Shown here: positions 34,607 through 45,906 of the stretch, in pieces
Position numbering within the stretch: the stretch's first letter is position 1
Layout of the letters: the number at the start of each line of letters is the position of its first letter
From: Microbacterium foliorum
Lineage (GTDB): Bacteria; Actinomycetota; Actinomycetes; Actinomycetales; Microbacteriaceae
Direction of reading: 5' to 3'
DNA length: 64,000 nucleotides
NCBI RefSeq assembly: GCF_006385575.1
Contig: NZ_CP041040.1
Location: forward strand, 3,472,001-3,536,000
The notes under the pieces: model-generated
The model's input: the letters and a program-made list of their open reading frames with translations, nothing else
The model's database searches: none
Told to the model about the DNA's origin: nothing
Program-made: the position numbers and the translations under genes

Positions 34607-35217
34607 GCGCTCGCCCCCAGTCCGACTCGGACTCGTCGACGCGGCATGAGATCCGAGAGCGAATCGACGATCTCGTCGATGAAGCCGTAGTCCTTCGCCT
34701 GTCCCGCGGTGTACCAGCGGTCATGCAGCGAGTCCTCGAAGATGCGCACCACGGGCTGCCCGGTGTCGGCCGCGATCAGCCCGAGCACCGTGTCGCGCAT
34801 GTGCCTCAGGTCGTCGGCCTGCGTCTCGATCTCGCCGGCCGAGCCGCCGATGCCGGCAGACCCCTGGTGCATGAGGATGCGCGCGTGCGGCAGCGCCCTG
34901 CGCTTGCCCTCGGTCCCGGCCGAGAGCAGGAACTGCCCGGCGCTGCAGGCGAGGCCCAGCGCGAGGGTCGACACGTCGTTCGGAACCATCTTCATGAGGT
35001 CGCGGATCGCGAGCATCGACGGCACCGAGCCGCCGGGCGAATGGATCCACAGGGCGATGTCGGTCGTCGGATCCTCGGCTGAGAGAGTGAGCAGCTGCGT
35101 CATGAGCAGCGTGCCGTTGTCGTCGTCGAGGGCGCCGTCGAGCACGAGCACGCGCTCGTGGAACAGCGCCCGTCTGGCCTCGGGTCCGAACTGCGGGATC
35201 GGGTTGTCTTCGCTCAT
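34603..35217 (-). CDS. clpP: ATP-dependent Clp protease proteolytic subunit, active copy
   Basis: Serine peptidase of the Clp barrel, 204 residues. Triad present: Ser92 in GLACSAGQFLL, His117 in LMHQGSAG, Asp166 in LHDRWY. Box sequence differs from housekeeping ClpP (GLACSA for GQAASM), as in streptomycete ClpP3. ATG 35217 chosen; the open frame upstream adds 26 non-homologous residues. First gene of a coupled pair with the serine-less homologue; probably a second, regulated Clp system besides the main clpP1P2 elsewhere. Confidence 0.9.
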   Translation of the reverse strand: MSEDNPIPQFGPEARRALFHERVLVLDGALDDDNGTLLMTQLLTLSAEDPTTDIALWIHSPGGSVPSMLAIRDLMKMVPNDVSTLALGLACSAGQFLLSAGTEGKRRALPHARILMHQGSAGIGGSAGEIETQADDLRHMRDTVLGLIAADTGQPVVRIFEDSLHDRWYTAGQAKDYGFIDEIVDSLSDLMPRRRVRVGLGASA

Positions 35218-35249
35218 GGCCCCAGCATCCGTCGTCGAGAACGTGTGCG

Positions 35250-35289
35250 GGGCGGTATCCGCCCGAGGCAGATCCGCCTGAGGCAGATC
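35250..35289. promoter_or_regulatory. Palindrome and direct repeats in clpP/thioesterase gap
   Basis: GGGCGGTATCCGCCC (35250-35264), a perfect 6-3-6 palindrome, is followed by GAGGCAGATC twice (35265-35274, 35280-35289, period 15). They lie 33-72 bases upstream of the clpP start, where an activator of the ClgR type would bind. Neither matches the published ClgR box as I remember it, so the binder is open. Confidence 0.45.
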
Positions 35290-35343
35290 GCGCATCGACC
35301 TGCACGGATGTGCACGCGTAACACCCCCGACTCACGACGCTTC

Positions 35344-35349
35344 TACCCT
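35344..35349 (+). promoter_or_regulatory. Thioesterase -10 box, leaderless configuration
   Basis: TACCCT, then six bases (CGAGGC), then ATG 35356. Same spacing as other leaderless candidates in this window. Confidence 0.5.
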
Positions 35350-35355
35350 CGAGGC

Positions 35356-35823
35356 ATGGCTCAGCAGAAGACACCCGAGTGGCAGTGGTCCGAAGACGGC
35401 ATCAACTTCCGCACCCGCAAATGGGTGAAGCCGGAAGACCTCAACGCGAACGGGTCGCTGTTCGGCGGCAGCCTGCTCAAGTGGATCGACGAGGAGGCCG
35501 CGATCTACGCGATCGTGCAGCTGGGCAACTACCGCGCGGTGACCAAGCACATCTCGGAGATCAACTTCGAGGCCTCGGCCGTGCAGGGCGACCTGATCGA
35601 GATCGGCCTGCAGGCGACCCACTTCGGCACCACGTCTCTGACCATGCGCGCGGTCGCCCGCAACATGATCACCCGCAAGCGCATCCTCACGATCGAGAAG
35701 ATCGTGTTCGTGAGCCTCGACGAAGACGGCACACCGACCCCGCACGGGTACGACGAGATCACCTACAACCGCGACCGGATGCCGACGGAGAGCATCGCCA
35801 CCGGCACGATCCGCCTGCCCTAG
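35356..35823 (+). CDS. Acyl-CoA thioesterase (hotdog, YciA-like)
   Basis: Hotdog-fold thioesterase, 155 residues. Conserved elements: DLNANGSLFGGSLLKWIDEEAA (the central hotdog helix with the catalytic Asp/Asn pair) and TTSLTMRAVARN. It probably hydrolyses medium- or long-chain acyl-CoA in the cytosol. The ends of this gene and the convergent PLP enzyme overlap by four bases. Confidence 0.88.
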   Translation: MAQQKTPEWQWSEDGINFRTRKWVKPEDLNANGSLFGGSLLKWIDEEAAIYAIVQLGNYRAVTKHISEINFEASAVQGDLIEIGLQATHFGTTSLTMRAVARNMITRKRILTIEKIVFVSLDEDGTPTPHGYDEITYNRDRMPTESIATGTIRLP

Positions 35824-37043
35824 GTTCTGGCCAGCGGCTCCGCGGACATCGCGGCGGCGTCCGTGACCCGCGACAACGAGGCGAATGCCTGAGCGAGGTC
35901 GGCGATCAGGTCGTCGACGTTCTCGAGACCGATCGAGAGTCGCAGCACATCCGCATCGGGGCGAGCCTCTGCGGGCACGGGCCGGTGGGTCAGCGCGGCC
36001 GGATGCTGGATCAGCGAATCGACACCACCCAGCGACACGGCGTGCGTGAACAGCGATGTCGACGAGGTGACGGCGGATGCCGCGGCATACCCGCCCTGCA
36101 TCCGCATCGCGATCATGGCCCCGGTGCCGCGCATCTGGCGCGCGAGGATGCCGTCGGGATCCTCATCGAGGCCGGGATAGAAGACCTCCGCGACCTCTGG
36201 CCGGTCGATCAGCCACTGCACGATGCGGCGAGCGCTCTCCTGCTGCGCCCGCATGCGCACCGGAAGGGTCGTGAGTCCGCGGTGCAGCAGGTAGGCGCCG
36301 AGCGGGTGCAGCAGCCCGCCCGTCACTGCGCGCACGCGGCGCAGCGTCTCTGCGGTCTGCTCGCTGCAGGCCACCACACCGGCGATCACGTCGCCGTGCC
36401 CGCCGAGGTACTTCGTGGCGCTGTGCAGCGACATGGCCGCGCCGTGGTCGAGGGGGTTCTGCAGCACGGGCGTCGCGAAGGTGTTGTCGACGACGACGGG
36501 GACGCCTCCGGCCTGCGCGACCACCGCGGCGATGTCGGCGATCTCGAGGGTCGGGTTGGCGGGGGTCTCGACCACCACGAGTCCCGTGTCCGGGCGGATC
36601 GACGCAGCGACCTCGGCAGGGTGGCAGTACGTGGTCTCGACACCCAGCAGGCCCGAGCCGAGCAGATGGTCGGTGCCGCCGTAGAGGGGGCGCACCGCGA
36701 CCACGTGGTTCTTGCCGGCAGCCGGTCCGTGCGCGAGGATCACCGCGGTCATCGCCGCCATGCCCGACGCGAAGGCGACCGATGCCTCGGCGTGCTCGAG
36801 CTCGGCGAGGGCGTCTTCGAACCGCGCCACGGTCGGGTTCCAGAGCCGCGCGTAGACCATGCTGCCGTCGGCGGGCGGCCGCCCGCCCGTCGCCATCGCC
36901 TCGTACGAGTCGCCACCGCGCTCGATATCGGGCAGCGGGTTGGTCGTCGACAGGTCGATCGGCAGCGCGTGGACGCCGAGTCCTTCGAGGTCTGAGCGGC
37001 CGCTGTGCACGGCGACGGTGTCTGGATGCAACGGTGCAGTCAT
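35820..37043 (-). CDS. Cys/Met metabolism PLP enzyme, methionine gamma-lyase-like
   Basis: Fold-type I PLP enzyme of the cystathionine gamma-synthase/methionine gamma-lyase family, 407 residues. PLP lysine in SLHSATKYLGGHGD, phosphate loop YGGTDHLL, substrate Asp in VVVDNTFATP. ATG 37043 is used; the frame is open upstream. Which reaction it performs is not certain from sequence, but the divergent Lrp-type regulator repeats the mdeR-mdeA (methionine gamma-lyase) arrangement of pseudomonads. Confidence 0.85.
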   Translation of the reverse strand: MTAPLHPDTVAVHSGRSDLEGLGVHALPIDLSTTNPLPDIERGGDSYEAMATGGRPPADGSMVYARLWNPTVARFEDALAELEHAEASVAFASGMAAMTAVILAHGPAAGKNHVVAVRPLYGGTDHLLGSGLLGVETTYCHPAEVAASIRPDTGLVVVETPANPTLEIADIAAVVAQAGGVPVVVDNTFATPVLQNPLDHGAAMSLHSATKYLGGHGDVIAGVVACSEQTAETLRRVRAVTGGLLHPLGAYLLHRGLTTLPVRMRAQQESARRIVQWLIDRPEVAEVFYPGLDEDPDGILARQMRGTGAMIAMRMQGGYAAASAVTSSTSLFTHAVSLGGVDSLIQHPAALTHRPVPAEARPDADVLRLSIGLENVDDLIADLAQAFASLSRVTDAAAMSAEPLART

Positions 37044-37076
37044 GCCTGCCACGTTGCCCGAATCACGATCGATGCG

Positions 37077-37127
37077 CAGAAATTCGACAGCATCCGTCGT
37101 GTTCTGAGTGGTTCCCGATATTCTGAG
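37077..37127. promoter_or_regulatory. Candidate Lrp-binding region
   Basis: In the divergent gap between the PLP enzyme and Lrp gene: CAGAA (37077-37081) and two TTCTGAG copies (37102-37108, 37121-37127), that is, alternating inverted/direct TTCTG elements about two helical turns apart, as Lrp dimers favour. TATTCT (37119-37124) may be the regulator's -10. Confidence 0.4.
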
Positions 37128-37156
37128 CGAACATGCGACCACAGGAGGTGCGGGCA

Positions 37157-37624
37157 TTGGCGAAAGCACAACTCGATGAGATCGATCTCGAGATCCTCGC
37201 CGTGCTCACCCGCGATGCCGAGGTCACGAACAAGGCTCTCGCGCACGGGCTGGGCCTGGCGGAGTCCACGTGCGCCCATCGCGTGCGAGCGCTGCGTGAG
37301 CGCGGGATCATCCGCGACACCCGCGTCCGGATCGACGGGGCGGCTCTCGGCCTGCCCCTGCAGGCGATCATCAAAGTGCGCCTCGCGAATCACACCGGCC
37401 CCAAGGTCACGGCGCTCTTCGACGCGCTCGCGAGCATCCCCCGGGTGCTGCAGGTGTTCCACGTCGCGGGTGTCGACGACTTCCTCGTGCACGTCGCGGT
37501 GCAGGATGCCACCGCTCTGCGCGACATCGTGCTCGAGCACATCACGATCCACCCCGTGGTCCGCGGCACCGAGACGCAATTGGTGTTCGAGCTCCGCGAC
37601 GGCGCCGGTCTGCTCGCGCGCTGA
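37157..37624 (+). CDS. Lrp/AsnC family transcriptional regulator
   Basis: Feast/famine regulator, 155 residues. Helix-turn-helix LDEIDLEILAVLTRDAEVTNK, ALAHGLGLAESTCAHRVRAL; RAM ligand domain in the second half (VFHVAGVDDFLVHVAV). I choose TTG 37157 because AGGAGG lies eight bases upstream and only four residues precede the conserved core; an ATG at 37133, eight bases after a TATTCT box, is the alternative. Divergent from the methionine gamma-lyase-like gene, its likely target. Confidence 0.85.
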   Translation: MAKAQLDEIDLEILAVLTRDAEVTNKALAHGLGLAESTCAHRVRALRERGIIRDTRVRIDGAALGLPLQAIIKVRLANHTGPKVTALFDALASIPRVLQVFHVAGVDDFLVHVAVQDATALRDIVLEHITIHPVVRGTETQLVFELRDGAGLLAR

Positions 37625-37673
37625 GCGGATCGTGGGCGAGGATGGACTGGTCCGTCGAGCAAGGGAGCCCCGA

Positions 37674-39383
37674 ATGAGCCGCAGCGCCACCGCAGCCACG
37701 ACCGCGATCAGAGAGATGCGCGACTTCCTCTTCGCGAATGCGACGGACTACCCGGCGGCGCGCGAAGGGTTCGTCTGGCCGTCGCCCACCGAGTTCAATT
37801 TCGCGCTCGAGTGGTTCGACGTGATCGCGGGCGAGACGCCCGACCGCCCTGCCGTGCAGATCGTGTCGGCCGATCTCAGTCTCGAGTCTTGGACGTACGG
37901 CCAGCTGTCGGCCCGCTCAGACCAGGTCGCGGCCTGGCTGACCGGCCTCGGCATCCGACGAGGCGACCACGTCATCGTGATGCTCGGCAACACCATCGAG
38001 CTGTGGGAGGTGATGCTCGCCATCACCAAGATCGGCGCGGTGTCGATCCCGACGTCGACCCTGCTCTCGGCATCCGACCTCGCCTACCGCGTCGAGCACG
38101 GCAGAGCCCGCGCGATCGTCACGCTCGGCAGCCTCGGTGAGCGCATCGCCGACATCGACGCCGACGTGCTGCGCATCGGAGTGGGTGACGGCGTCCCGTC
38201 TGAGTGGACGCGCTTCGACGACTCTTCCAGCGCGCCGACGACCTTCGAACCGGACGCCGCGACGCCGGCCGACGACACGGCCCTGCTCTACTTCACGAGC
38301 GGCACGACCAACCGCCCGAAGCTCGTGCAGCACACGCACGTCTCGTATCCCATCGGACACCTGTCGACCATGTGGTGGCTGGGCGTGCGACCCGATGACG
38401 TGCACCTGAACATCTCGTCGCCGGGGTGGGCGAAGCATGCATGGTCGAGCTTCTACTCGCCGTTCCTCGCCGAGGCGACGGTCTTCGTCTACAACTACGA
38501 CCGGTTCGACGCGAACACCCTGATGCAGGTGATGGACACGCACCACGTCTCGACGTTCTGTGCGCCGCCGACGGTGTGGCGGATGCTGATCCAGGCCGAC
38601 CTCGCGCGACTGACCCACCCGCCGCGCGAGCTCGTGGGGGCCGGCGAGCCGCTGAACCCCGAGGTCATCGACCGGGTGCGCGCGGCGTGGGGCGGCACGA
38701 TCCGCGACGGCTTCGGCCAGACCGAGATGACGGCCTGCGTGGGCAACTCCCCCGGCCAGGTCGTCAAGGTCGGATCCATGGGGCGCCCGCTGCCCGGGTA
38801 TCCCGTGGTGCTGCTCGACCCCGCCACCGGTGAGATCGCCGAGCACGAGGGCGAGATCGCACTCGATCTGGCCGACCCGCCGGTCGGGCTCATGGCCGGG
38901 TACTACGACGACCCCGACAAGACAGCCGAGTCCCGCGTCGGCGGCTACCACCACACCGGTGACATCGCCCAGCGGGATGCCGACGGGTATCTGACCTACA
39001 TCGGCCGGGCAGACGACGTGTTCAAAGCCTCCGACTACAAGATCTCACCGTTCGAGCTCGAGTCGGTGCTGTTGGAGCACGACCTCGTGATCGAGGCGGC
39101 GGTGATCCCGAGCCCCGACCCGACGCGGCTCGCGGTTCCGAAGGCCTACGTCTGTCTGCGCCCCGACGCGGTCGGTGCCGAGGCCGATGCCGCCCGTTCG
39201 ATCTTCGCCTACGCGCGCGACCGATTGTCGTCGCACCTGTGGGTGCGGATCATCGAATTCGTCCCCGAGCTGCCCAAGACGATCTCGGGCAAGATCCGGC
39301 GCGTCGAGCTGCGCGCCAGAGAGGCCGAGCGCGTGACCTCAGGAGACGAGGGCGCGCAGCACCGCGATCGCGACTACCGCTGA
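37674..39383 (+). CDS. AMP-forming acyl-CoA synthetase (medium-chain/ACSM-like)
   Basis: Adenylating enzyme, 569 residues. P-loop YFTSGTTNRPKLVQHTH, A5 motif DGFGQTEMTA, A7 HHTGDIAQRDADGYLTYIGR, A8 hinge DDVFKASDYKISPFELE, and the catalytic Lys in ISGKIRRVEL. Resembles the ACSM medium-chain/benzoate group. The ATG follows AAGGGAG by six bases, 49 bases after the Lrp gene, so it may be in the same transcript. Substrate unknown. Confidence 0.88.
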   Translation: MSRSATAATTAIREMRDFLFANATDYPAAREGFVWPSPTEFNFALEWFDVIAGETPDRPAVQIVSADLSLESWTYGQLSARSDQVAAWLTGLGIRRGDHVIVMLGNTIELWEVMLAITKIGAVSIPTSTLLSASDLAYRVEHGRARAIVTLGSLGERIADIDADVLRIGVGDGVPSEWTRFDDSSSAPTTFEPDAATPADDTALLYFTSGTTNRPKLVQHTHVSYPIGHLSTMWWLGVRPDDVHLNISSPGWAKHAWSSFYSPFLAEATVFVYNYDRFDANTLMQVMDTHHVSTFCAPPTVWRMLIQADLARLTHPPRELVGAGEPLNPEVIDRVRAAWGGTIRDGFGQTEMTACVGNSPGQVVKVGSMGRPLPGYPVVLLDPATGEIAEHEGEIALDLADPPVGLMAGYYDDPDKTAESRVGGYHHTGDIAQRDADGYLTYIGRADDVFKASDYKISPFELESVLLEHDLVIEAAVIPSPDPTRLAVPKAYVCLRPDAVGAEADAARSIFAYARDRLSSHLWVRIIEFVPELPKTISGKIRRVELRAREAERVTSGDEGAQHRDRDYR

Positions 39384-39390
39384 CGAGCCC

Positions 39391-39801
39391 TCAGCCTGCC
39401 AGCGCGGGCTGACTGCCCGTGCTCGGCGTCGCCGTCGTGCTGCGCGGCACGGCAACCGGATCCGGTGCGTCGACGAGGGGCTGGACCCGCGCTGCGCGGG
39501 CCGCTTCGCGTGCCGGCTCACCGGCGCTCACGATGCCGCGACCCACGGCTCCGATCACCAGCATCACGACGAGCGCCGCGCCTGAGATCAGCAGCGGCGT
39601 CCACTGATTCGCGAACGATGCCGTGGAGCTGAGCATCGCGCTCGGAATCCACAGACCGACCGCTCCGCCGGCGAGACCCGCTGCTCCGCGCATGATCGCG
39701 ACCCCTGCGATGAGCGCACACAGCGCTGCGAGCACAGCTCCCGCCACTCCGATCGGCACCAGAATCGATGCTAGTTCGCTTGCCACCCTTGACGATGTCA
39801 T
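39391..39801 (-). CDS. Membrane protein of unknown family
   Basis: Protein of 136 residues with three hydrophobic spans (about 14-36, 38-60, 65-87) and a Pro/Thr/Ser tail. No motif recognised. ATG 39801 is five bases after GGGGGG; GTG 39804 also fits. Convergent with the acyl-CoA synthetase, seven bases apart. Confidence 0.65.
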   Translation of the reverse strand: MTSSRVASELASILVPIGVAGAVLAALCALIAGVAIMRGAAGLAGGAVGLWIPSAMLSSTASFANQWTPLLISGAALVVMLVIGAVGRGIVSAGEPAREAARAARVQPLVDAPDPVAVPRSTTATPSTGSQPALAG

Positions 39802-39905
39802 CACGACCCCCCGGTCTGCGGAATCTCCGCACTACCAACACTACGAAGTGTCGGCGTGCTGGACATCCATCTCAAGGATGATGTTCTGCAACCGTGACGA
39901 GCTGT

Positions 39906-41384
39906 TCAGCGACGCGTCAACCGCCCGAAACGTGAGGTCTTGACCACTCGCACCGGCTGAGTGACGACCGCATCGACGACCATCGAGCCGTCCGTCGGTC
40001 CGATGATCGCCATCGCCGACGTCTCGGTGGACTCGATCGGGTCGACCGGCATGCGAGCGAGCGACCGATGAGCGCGCACATACGCCGGCACCAGCAGCAC
40101 GATCGCGCCGAGCCAGGCGAGAGGGTTGCTGAGCGCCACGCCCTCGAAGCCGATCATCGCGCCGAGCACGATGGCGGCACCGACGCGCATCACCAGCTCG
40201 ATCACCCCCGTGACGGTGGGCACGAGGGTGTGGCCGAGGCCCTGCAGCGCACCGCGCAGCACGAACAGCACGCCGAGCGCCCAGTAACCGCATCCGTTGA
40301 TGATCAGCATGAGGTGTGCGAGGTCGACGACCTCATCCGCTGCGGCGCCCTCGCCGACGAACAGCCGCACCAGGGGCGCACCGAACGCGATGATGACGAC
40401 TCCGAGCGCGATGCCGGCGGCGATCGCCATCCAGGTGCCCTCTACGACACCGCGGCGGATGCGGTCGGGGCGGCGTCCACCCAGGTTCTGCGCCGTGTAC
40501 ATCGATGAGGCGAGACCCAGCGACGAGAGGAACGCCACGGCGAGGCCGTCGACGCGGGACGCCGTCGTGTAGGCGGCGACGGCATCGGAGCCGAGGGTGT
40601 TCAGCGCCACCTGCACGACGAGCGTGCCGATCGCGATGATCGACGCCTGGAAACCCATCGGCAGGCCGAGGCGCAGGTGCTCCCTGAAGTCGTCGCGGGT
40701 GACGCGCCAGTCGGCCCGACGCAGGTGCAGCATCGGCAGCCGACGGCGCACGAACTCGAGGCACAGCGCCACCGACACGGCCTGGGCGACGACGGTCGCG
40801 AGGGCCGCGCCGCCCACGCCCCAGTCGAGCGGTCCGACCATGAGGATCACGAGGCCGACATTGAGCGCACACGACACCGTGAGGAAGATCAGCGGCGTGC
40901 GCGAGTCGCCGATCGCGCGGATGATCGCCGAGAGGTAGTTGAAGAACATCGTCGCGCTGGCGCCGATGAAGCTGATCTGCGTGAAGACCGTGGCCTCGGG
41001 CATGAGCTCGGCCGGCGTCTGCAGCAGGGCGAGCGTCGGTGCCGCGATCAACGGCGCGACGATCGTGAGCACCACGCTGGTGATGCCGGTCAGGATCACG
41101 CCCGTCGCGACCGAGCGGCGCACCGCCGCACCGTCACCCGCGCCGAACGCCTGCGCGATGGGGATCGCGAAGCCGCTCGTCAGACCCCAGGCGAAGCCGA
41201 TCAGCAGGAACAGCAGGCTGCCGGTCGCGCCGACGGCGGCGAGAGACTCGACGCCGAGGTGCCGGCCGACGACGACGGCATCGGCGAACTGGTACATCTG
41301 CTGCACGACATTGCCGAGCAGCAGGGGGATCGAGAACGACAGGATGACGCGCCACGGGCGGCCCGTGGTGAGGGAGGTGGCCAT
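39906..41384 (-). CDS. MATE family efflux transporter
   Basis: Multi-antimicrobial extrusion transporter, 492 residues, 12 spans, two homologous halves (IPLLLGNVVQQMYQFADAVVV at the start and LGLPMGFQASIIAIGTLVVQ at the second half). The acidic/polar coupling residues typical of MATE are not distinctive here. ATG 41384 has no ribosome site; the upstream open frame (55 more codons) is poor. C-terminal basic tail TSRFGRLTRR. Confidence 0.88.
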   Translation of the reverse strand: MATSLTTGRPWRVILSFSIPLLLGNVVQQMYQFADAVVVGRHLGVESLAAVGATGSLLFLLIGFAWGLTSGFAIPIAQAFGAGDGAAVRRSVATGVILTGITSVVLTIVAPLIAAPTLALLQTPAELMPEATVFTQISFIGASATMFFNYLSAIIRAIGDSRTPLIFLTVSCALNVGLVILMVGPLDWGVGGAALATVVAQAVSVALCLEFVRRRLPMLHLRRADWRVTRDDFREHLRLGLPMGFQASIIAIGTLVVQVALNTLGSDAVAAYTTASRVDGLAVAFLSSLGLASSMYTAQNLGGRRPDRIRRGVVEGTWMAIAAGIALGVVIIAFGAPLVRLFVGEGAAADEVVDLAHLMLIINGCGYWALGVLFVLRGALQGLGHTLVPTVTGVIELVMRVGAAIVLGAMIGFEGVALSNPLAWLGAIVLLVPAYVRAHRSLARMPVDPIESTETSAMAIIGPTDGSMVVDAVVTQPVRVVKTSRFGRLTRR

Positions 41385-41436
41385 GAGAGGAGCGGCTCGC
41401 AGAACTGGGGGATGATCGGGGGTCGAACAAGGATAT

Positions 41437-41448
41437 CGAATCGATTCG
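41437..41448. promoter_or_regulatory. CGAATCGATTCG palindrome in divergent promoter gap
   Basis: A perfect 12-base palindrome in an AT-richer patch between the MATE gene and the amino-acid permease, flanked by GGATAT and GGTTAAC. The gap must hold two promoters, so an operator is plausible. No regulator gene is adjacent. Confidence 0.35.
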
Positions 41449-41530
41449 GTTAACTGCCATCCCTGATCGGCCATTACGGTCGGAAGGATGCCGCAGCGGG
41501 ACGCGGCACCCGATACCGGAGGATCGAGCG

Positions 41531-44075
<2,545 letters not shown>

Positions 44076-44093
44076 GCGCGCGAGAGCGCTGGG

Positions 44094-44099
44094 TAGTCT
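44094..44099 (+). promoter_or_regulatory. YigZ-family gene -10 box, leaderless configuration
   Basis: TAGTCT, then seven bases (GAGGCGG), then ATG 44107. A -35-like TTGAGC lies 15 bases upstream. Confidence 0.5.
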
Positions 44100-44106
44100 G
44101 AGGCGG

Positions 44107-44760
44107 ATGACTCCGCCCCGCAGCTACCCGGCCACGATCGCCGCACCCGTGGAGCACGAACTCGTCATCAAGAAGTCGCGGTTCATCGCACGGGTCGAGC
44201 CGGTCGCCTCGGTCGAGGATGCGGATGCCGTGATCGCGCGCATCCGCAAGCAGTGGTGGGATGCGCGGCACAACTGCACCGCGATGGTCACCGGTCTGCT
44301 CGGCGATCAGGCGCGCTCGTCGGATGACGGCGAGCCGTCCGGCACTGCGGGGGTGCCGATGCTCGAGGTGCTGCGACGGCGAGAGCTGACCGACGTCGTC
44401 GCCGTCGTGACCCGCTACTTCGGCGGCGTGAAGCTCGGTGCCGGCGGGCTCGTGCGCGCGTACTCGTCGGCCGTCTCGGAGACCTTCGATCTCGCATCGC
44501 TCGTGCACCGGCAGTCCCTCACTCAGGTGACGATCGACGTCGCACAGGCGGATGCCGGACGCTTCGACAACCTTCTGCGCGACTGGGTGCCGCGTCACGG
44601 CGCGACGCTCGGTGATCCGCGTTACGGGGCGCTGGCCACATTCGAGGTGTGGGTGCCCGCGCAGGAGCTCGAGCGACTCGCGGATGACATCGCCGCGGCA
44701 TCCGCCGGCTCCGTGGTGCCGGTGATCGGCGTCGAGCGCGTCGTGGACGTGCCGGCCTGA
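44107..44760 (+). CDS. YigZ/IMPACT family protein
   Basis: Protein of 217 residues, UPF0029 family. N-terminal domain with the conserved HNCTAMVTG and DDGEPSGTAGVPMLEVL motifs and RYFGGVKLGAGGLVRAYS; C-terminal ferredoxin-like domain of about 70 residues. The yeast/mammal IMPACT relatives act on translation stress; bacterial role is unknown. Probably leaderless (see promoter). Confidence 0.9.
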   Translation: MTPPRSYPATIAAPVEHELVIKKSRFIARVEPVASVEDADAVIARIRKQWWDARHNCTAMVTGLLGDQARSSDDGEPSGTAGVPMLEVLRRRELTDVVAVVTRYFGGVKLGAGGLVRAYSSAVSETFDLASLVHRQSLTQVTIDVAQADAGRFDNLLRDWVPRHGATLGDPRYGALATFEVWVPAQELERLADDIAAASAGSVVPVIGVERVVDVPA

Positions 44761-44834
44761 CCTCGACCGCGGCGCCCGGCTGATCCACAACAGCGTCCGG
44801 ATATTCTGGATGCCGCGATCTCGGAAGGAGAGCG

Positions 44835-45764
44835 ATGTTCGACAGCCCGCTCTCGGCTTCTGCCTACGAGATCCTCGGTGTGGACCCGACCGTCGACGAC
44901 GACGAGCTGCGGCGCGCCTACCGTCGTCGCCTGCGCCAGACGCACCCGGACACGGGTGGCGACGCCGCCGTGTTCATCCAGGTGCAGCGGGCGTGGGAGC
45001 TGATCGGCACCCCCGAGGGCCGCGCGGCCTACGACCGCCGTTCCGGCGCGCACCCCGGCATCCCGGCCGAACCGGAGTGGAACGGCTGGCGCCCGCAGTC
45101 GGCAGCCCGCACCGACACCCGCCCCCGGGCACGGTCGTACGGCCACCCGGGCGGCTGGCGCCGAGAGCGCTACCTGTCGCTGATCCGCGAATGGGCCGGC
45201 CGCGGCGTCGAGGTGCCCGACCCCTATGACCCTGCGCTCGTGCGCTCGGCCCCACGTGACCTGCGTCGCCTGCTGGCCGATGCTCTCGCCGAAGAGGCGA
45301 CCGCCCGCACGGTGAGCGCGCTCGGCATGGGCTTCACGGTGTGGCACGACGTGGCCACAGGAGCGGACGCCGACGACAAGCTCGACCATGTCGTGCTCAG
45401 CCCGTCCGGCCTCTACGGCATCATGTCGGAGGACTTCGGCGGGGTCGTCGGGTTCCGGCGAGGCGAGATCACCGGCCCGAGCCTCGGCACACGCGCGCCC
45501 GTCACCGCCGCTCTCGCGCGCATGCGCACCGTCGCCAAGGCCGCCCGCGTGAAGTTCGGCGGACTCATCATGGTGCTCCCCGACGATGATCTGGCCCAGG
45601 CTGTCACGCCGCTGGGCAGCAGCCGCGGCGTGCCCGTCGTGGTCGTGCGTCGCAGCGCGCTCTCGATGGTGCTGCGCCAGGGAGTCCCCGGCGCCCGTGC
45701 CATCGGCGGCAACGAGCTCTTCGACGTGCGCACCCGACTGCAGCAGACCGTCACCTTCGTCTGA
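44835..45764 (+). CDS. J-domain protein with degenerate NERD-like domain
   Basis: Protein of 309 residues. Residues 8-70 are a J-domain with HPD (37-39), expected to contact DnaK. A basic Pro/Arg linker follows. Residues 155-240 look like a NERD nuclease-related domain (DKLDHVVLSPSGLYGI), but the catalytic E-x-K of that fold is replaced (GIMSEDFGG). No zinc fingers, so not a true DnaJ. GGAAGGAG precedes the ATG by five bases and TATTCT (-10) lies upstream. Function unknown. Confidence 0.7.
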   Translation: MFDSPLSASAYEILGVDPTVDDDELRRAYRRRLRQTHPDTGGDAAVFIQVQRAWELIGTPEGRAAYDRRSGAHPGIPAEPEWNGWRPQSAARTDTRPRARSYGHPGGWRRERYLSLIREWAGRGVEVPDPYDPALVRSAPRDLRRLLADALAEEATARTVSALGMGFTVWHDVATGADADDKLDHVVLSPSGLYGIMSEDFGGVVGFRRGEITGPSLGTRAPVTAALARMRTVAKAARVKFGGLIMVLPDDDLAQAVTPLGSSRGVPVVVVRRSALSMVLRQGVPGARAIGGNELFDVRTRLQQTVTFV

Positions 45765-45794
45765 CGCGGGGCCTCCTGAGATCGAGAGGAGCTC

Positions 45795-45852
45795 TTGACC
45801 GCGATCGTCAAACCGGTTTACACTCGCCTCACCCGCATTCGTCAAACCGGTT
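45795..45852 (+). promoter_or_regulatory. LacI-controlled promoter with two operators
   Basis: TTGACC (45795-45800), 18 bases, TACACT (45819-45824). AAACCGGTTT (45810-45819) fills the spacer between -35 and -10, and a second AACCGGTT (45845-45852) lies just past the start site, 34 bases (about three helical turns) centre to centre. LacI-family core palindromes often contain CG at the centre, as here. Confidence 0.8.
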
Positions 45853-45906
45853 AAATCCTGCTGGCCGGATGCCGATGGTCAGCCCGATGTTCCACGAGGA
45901 GGTGGC

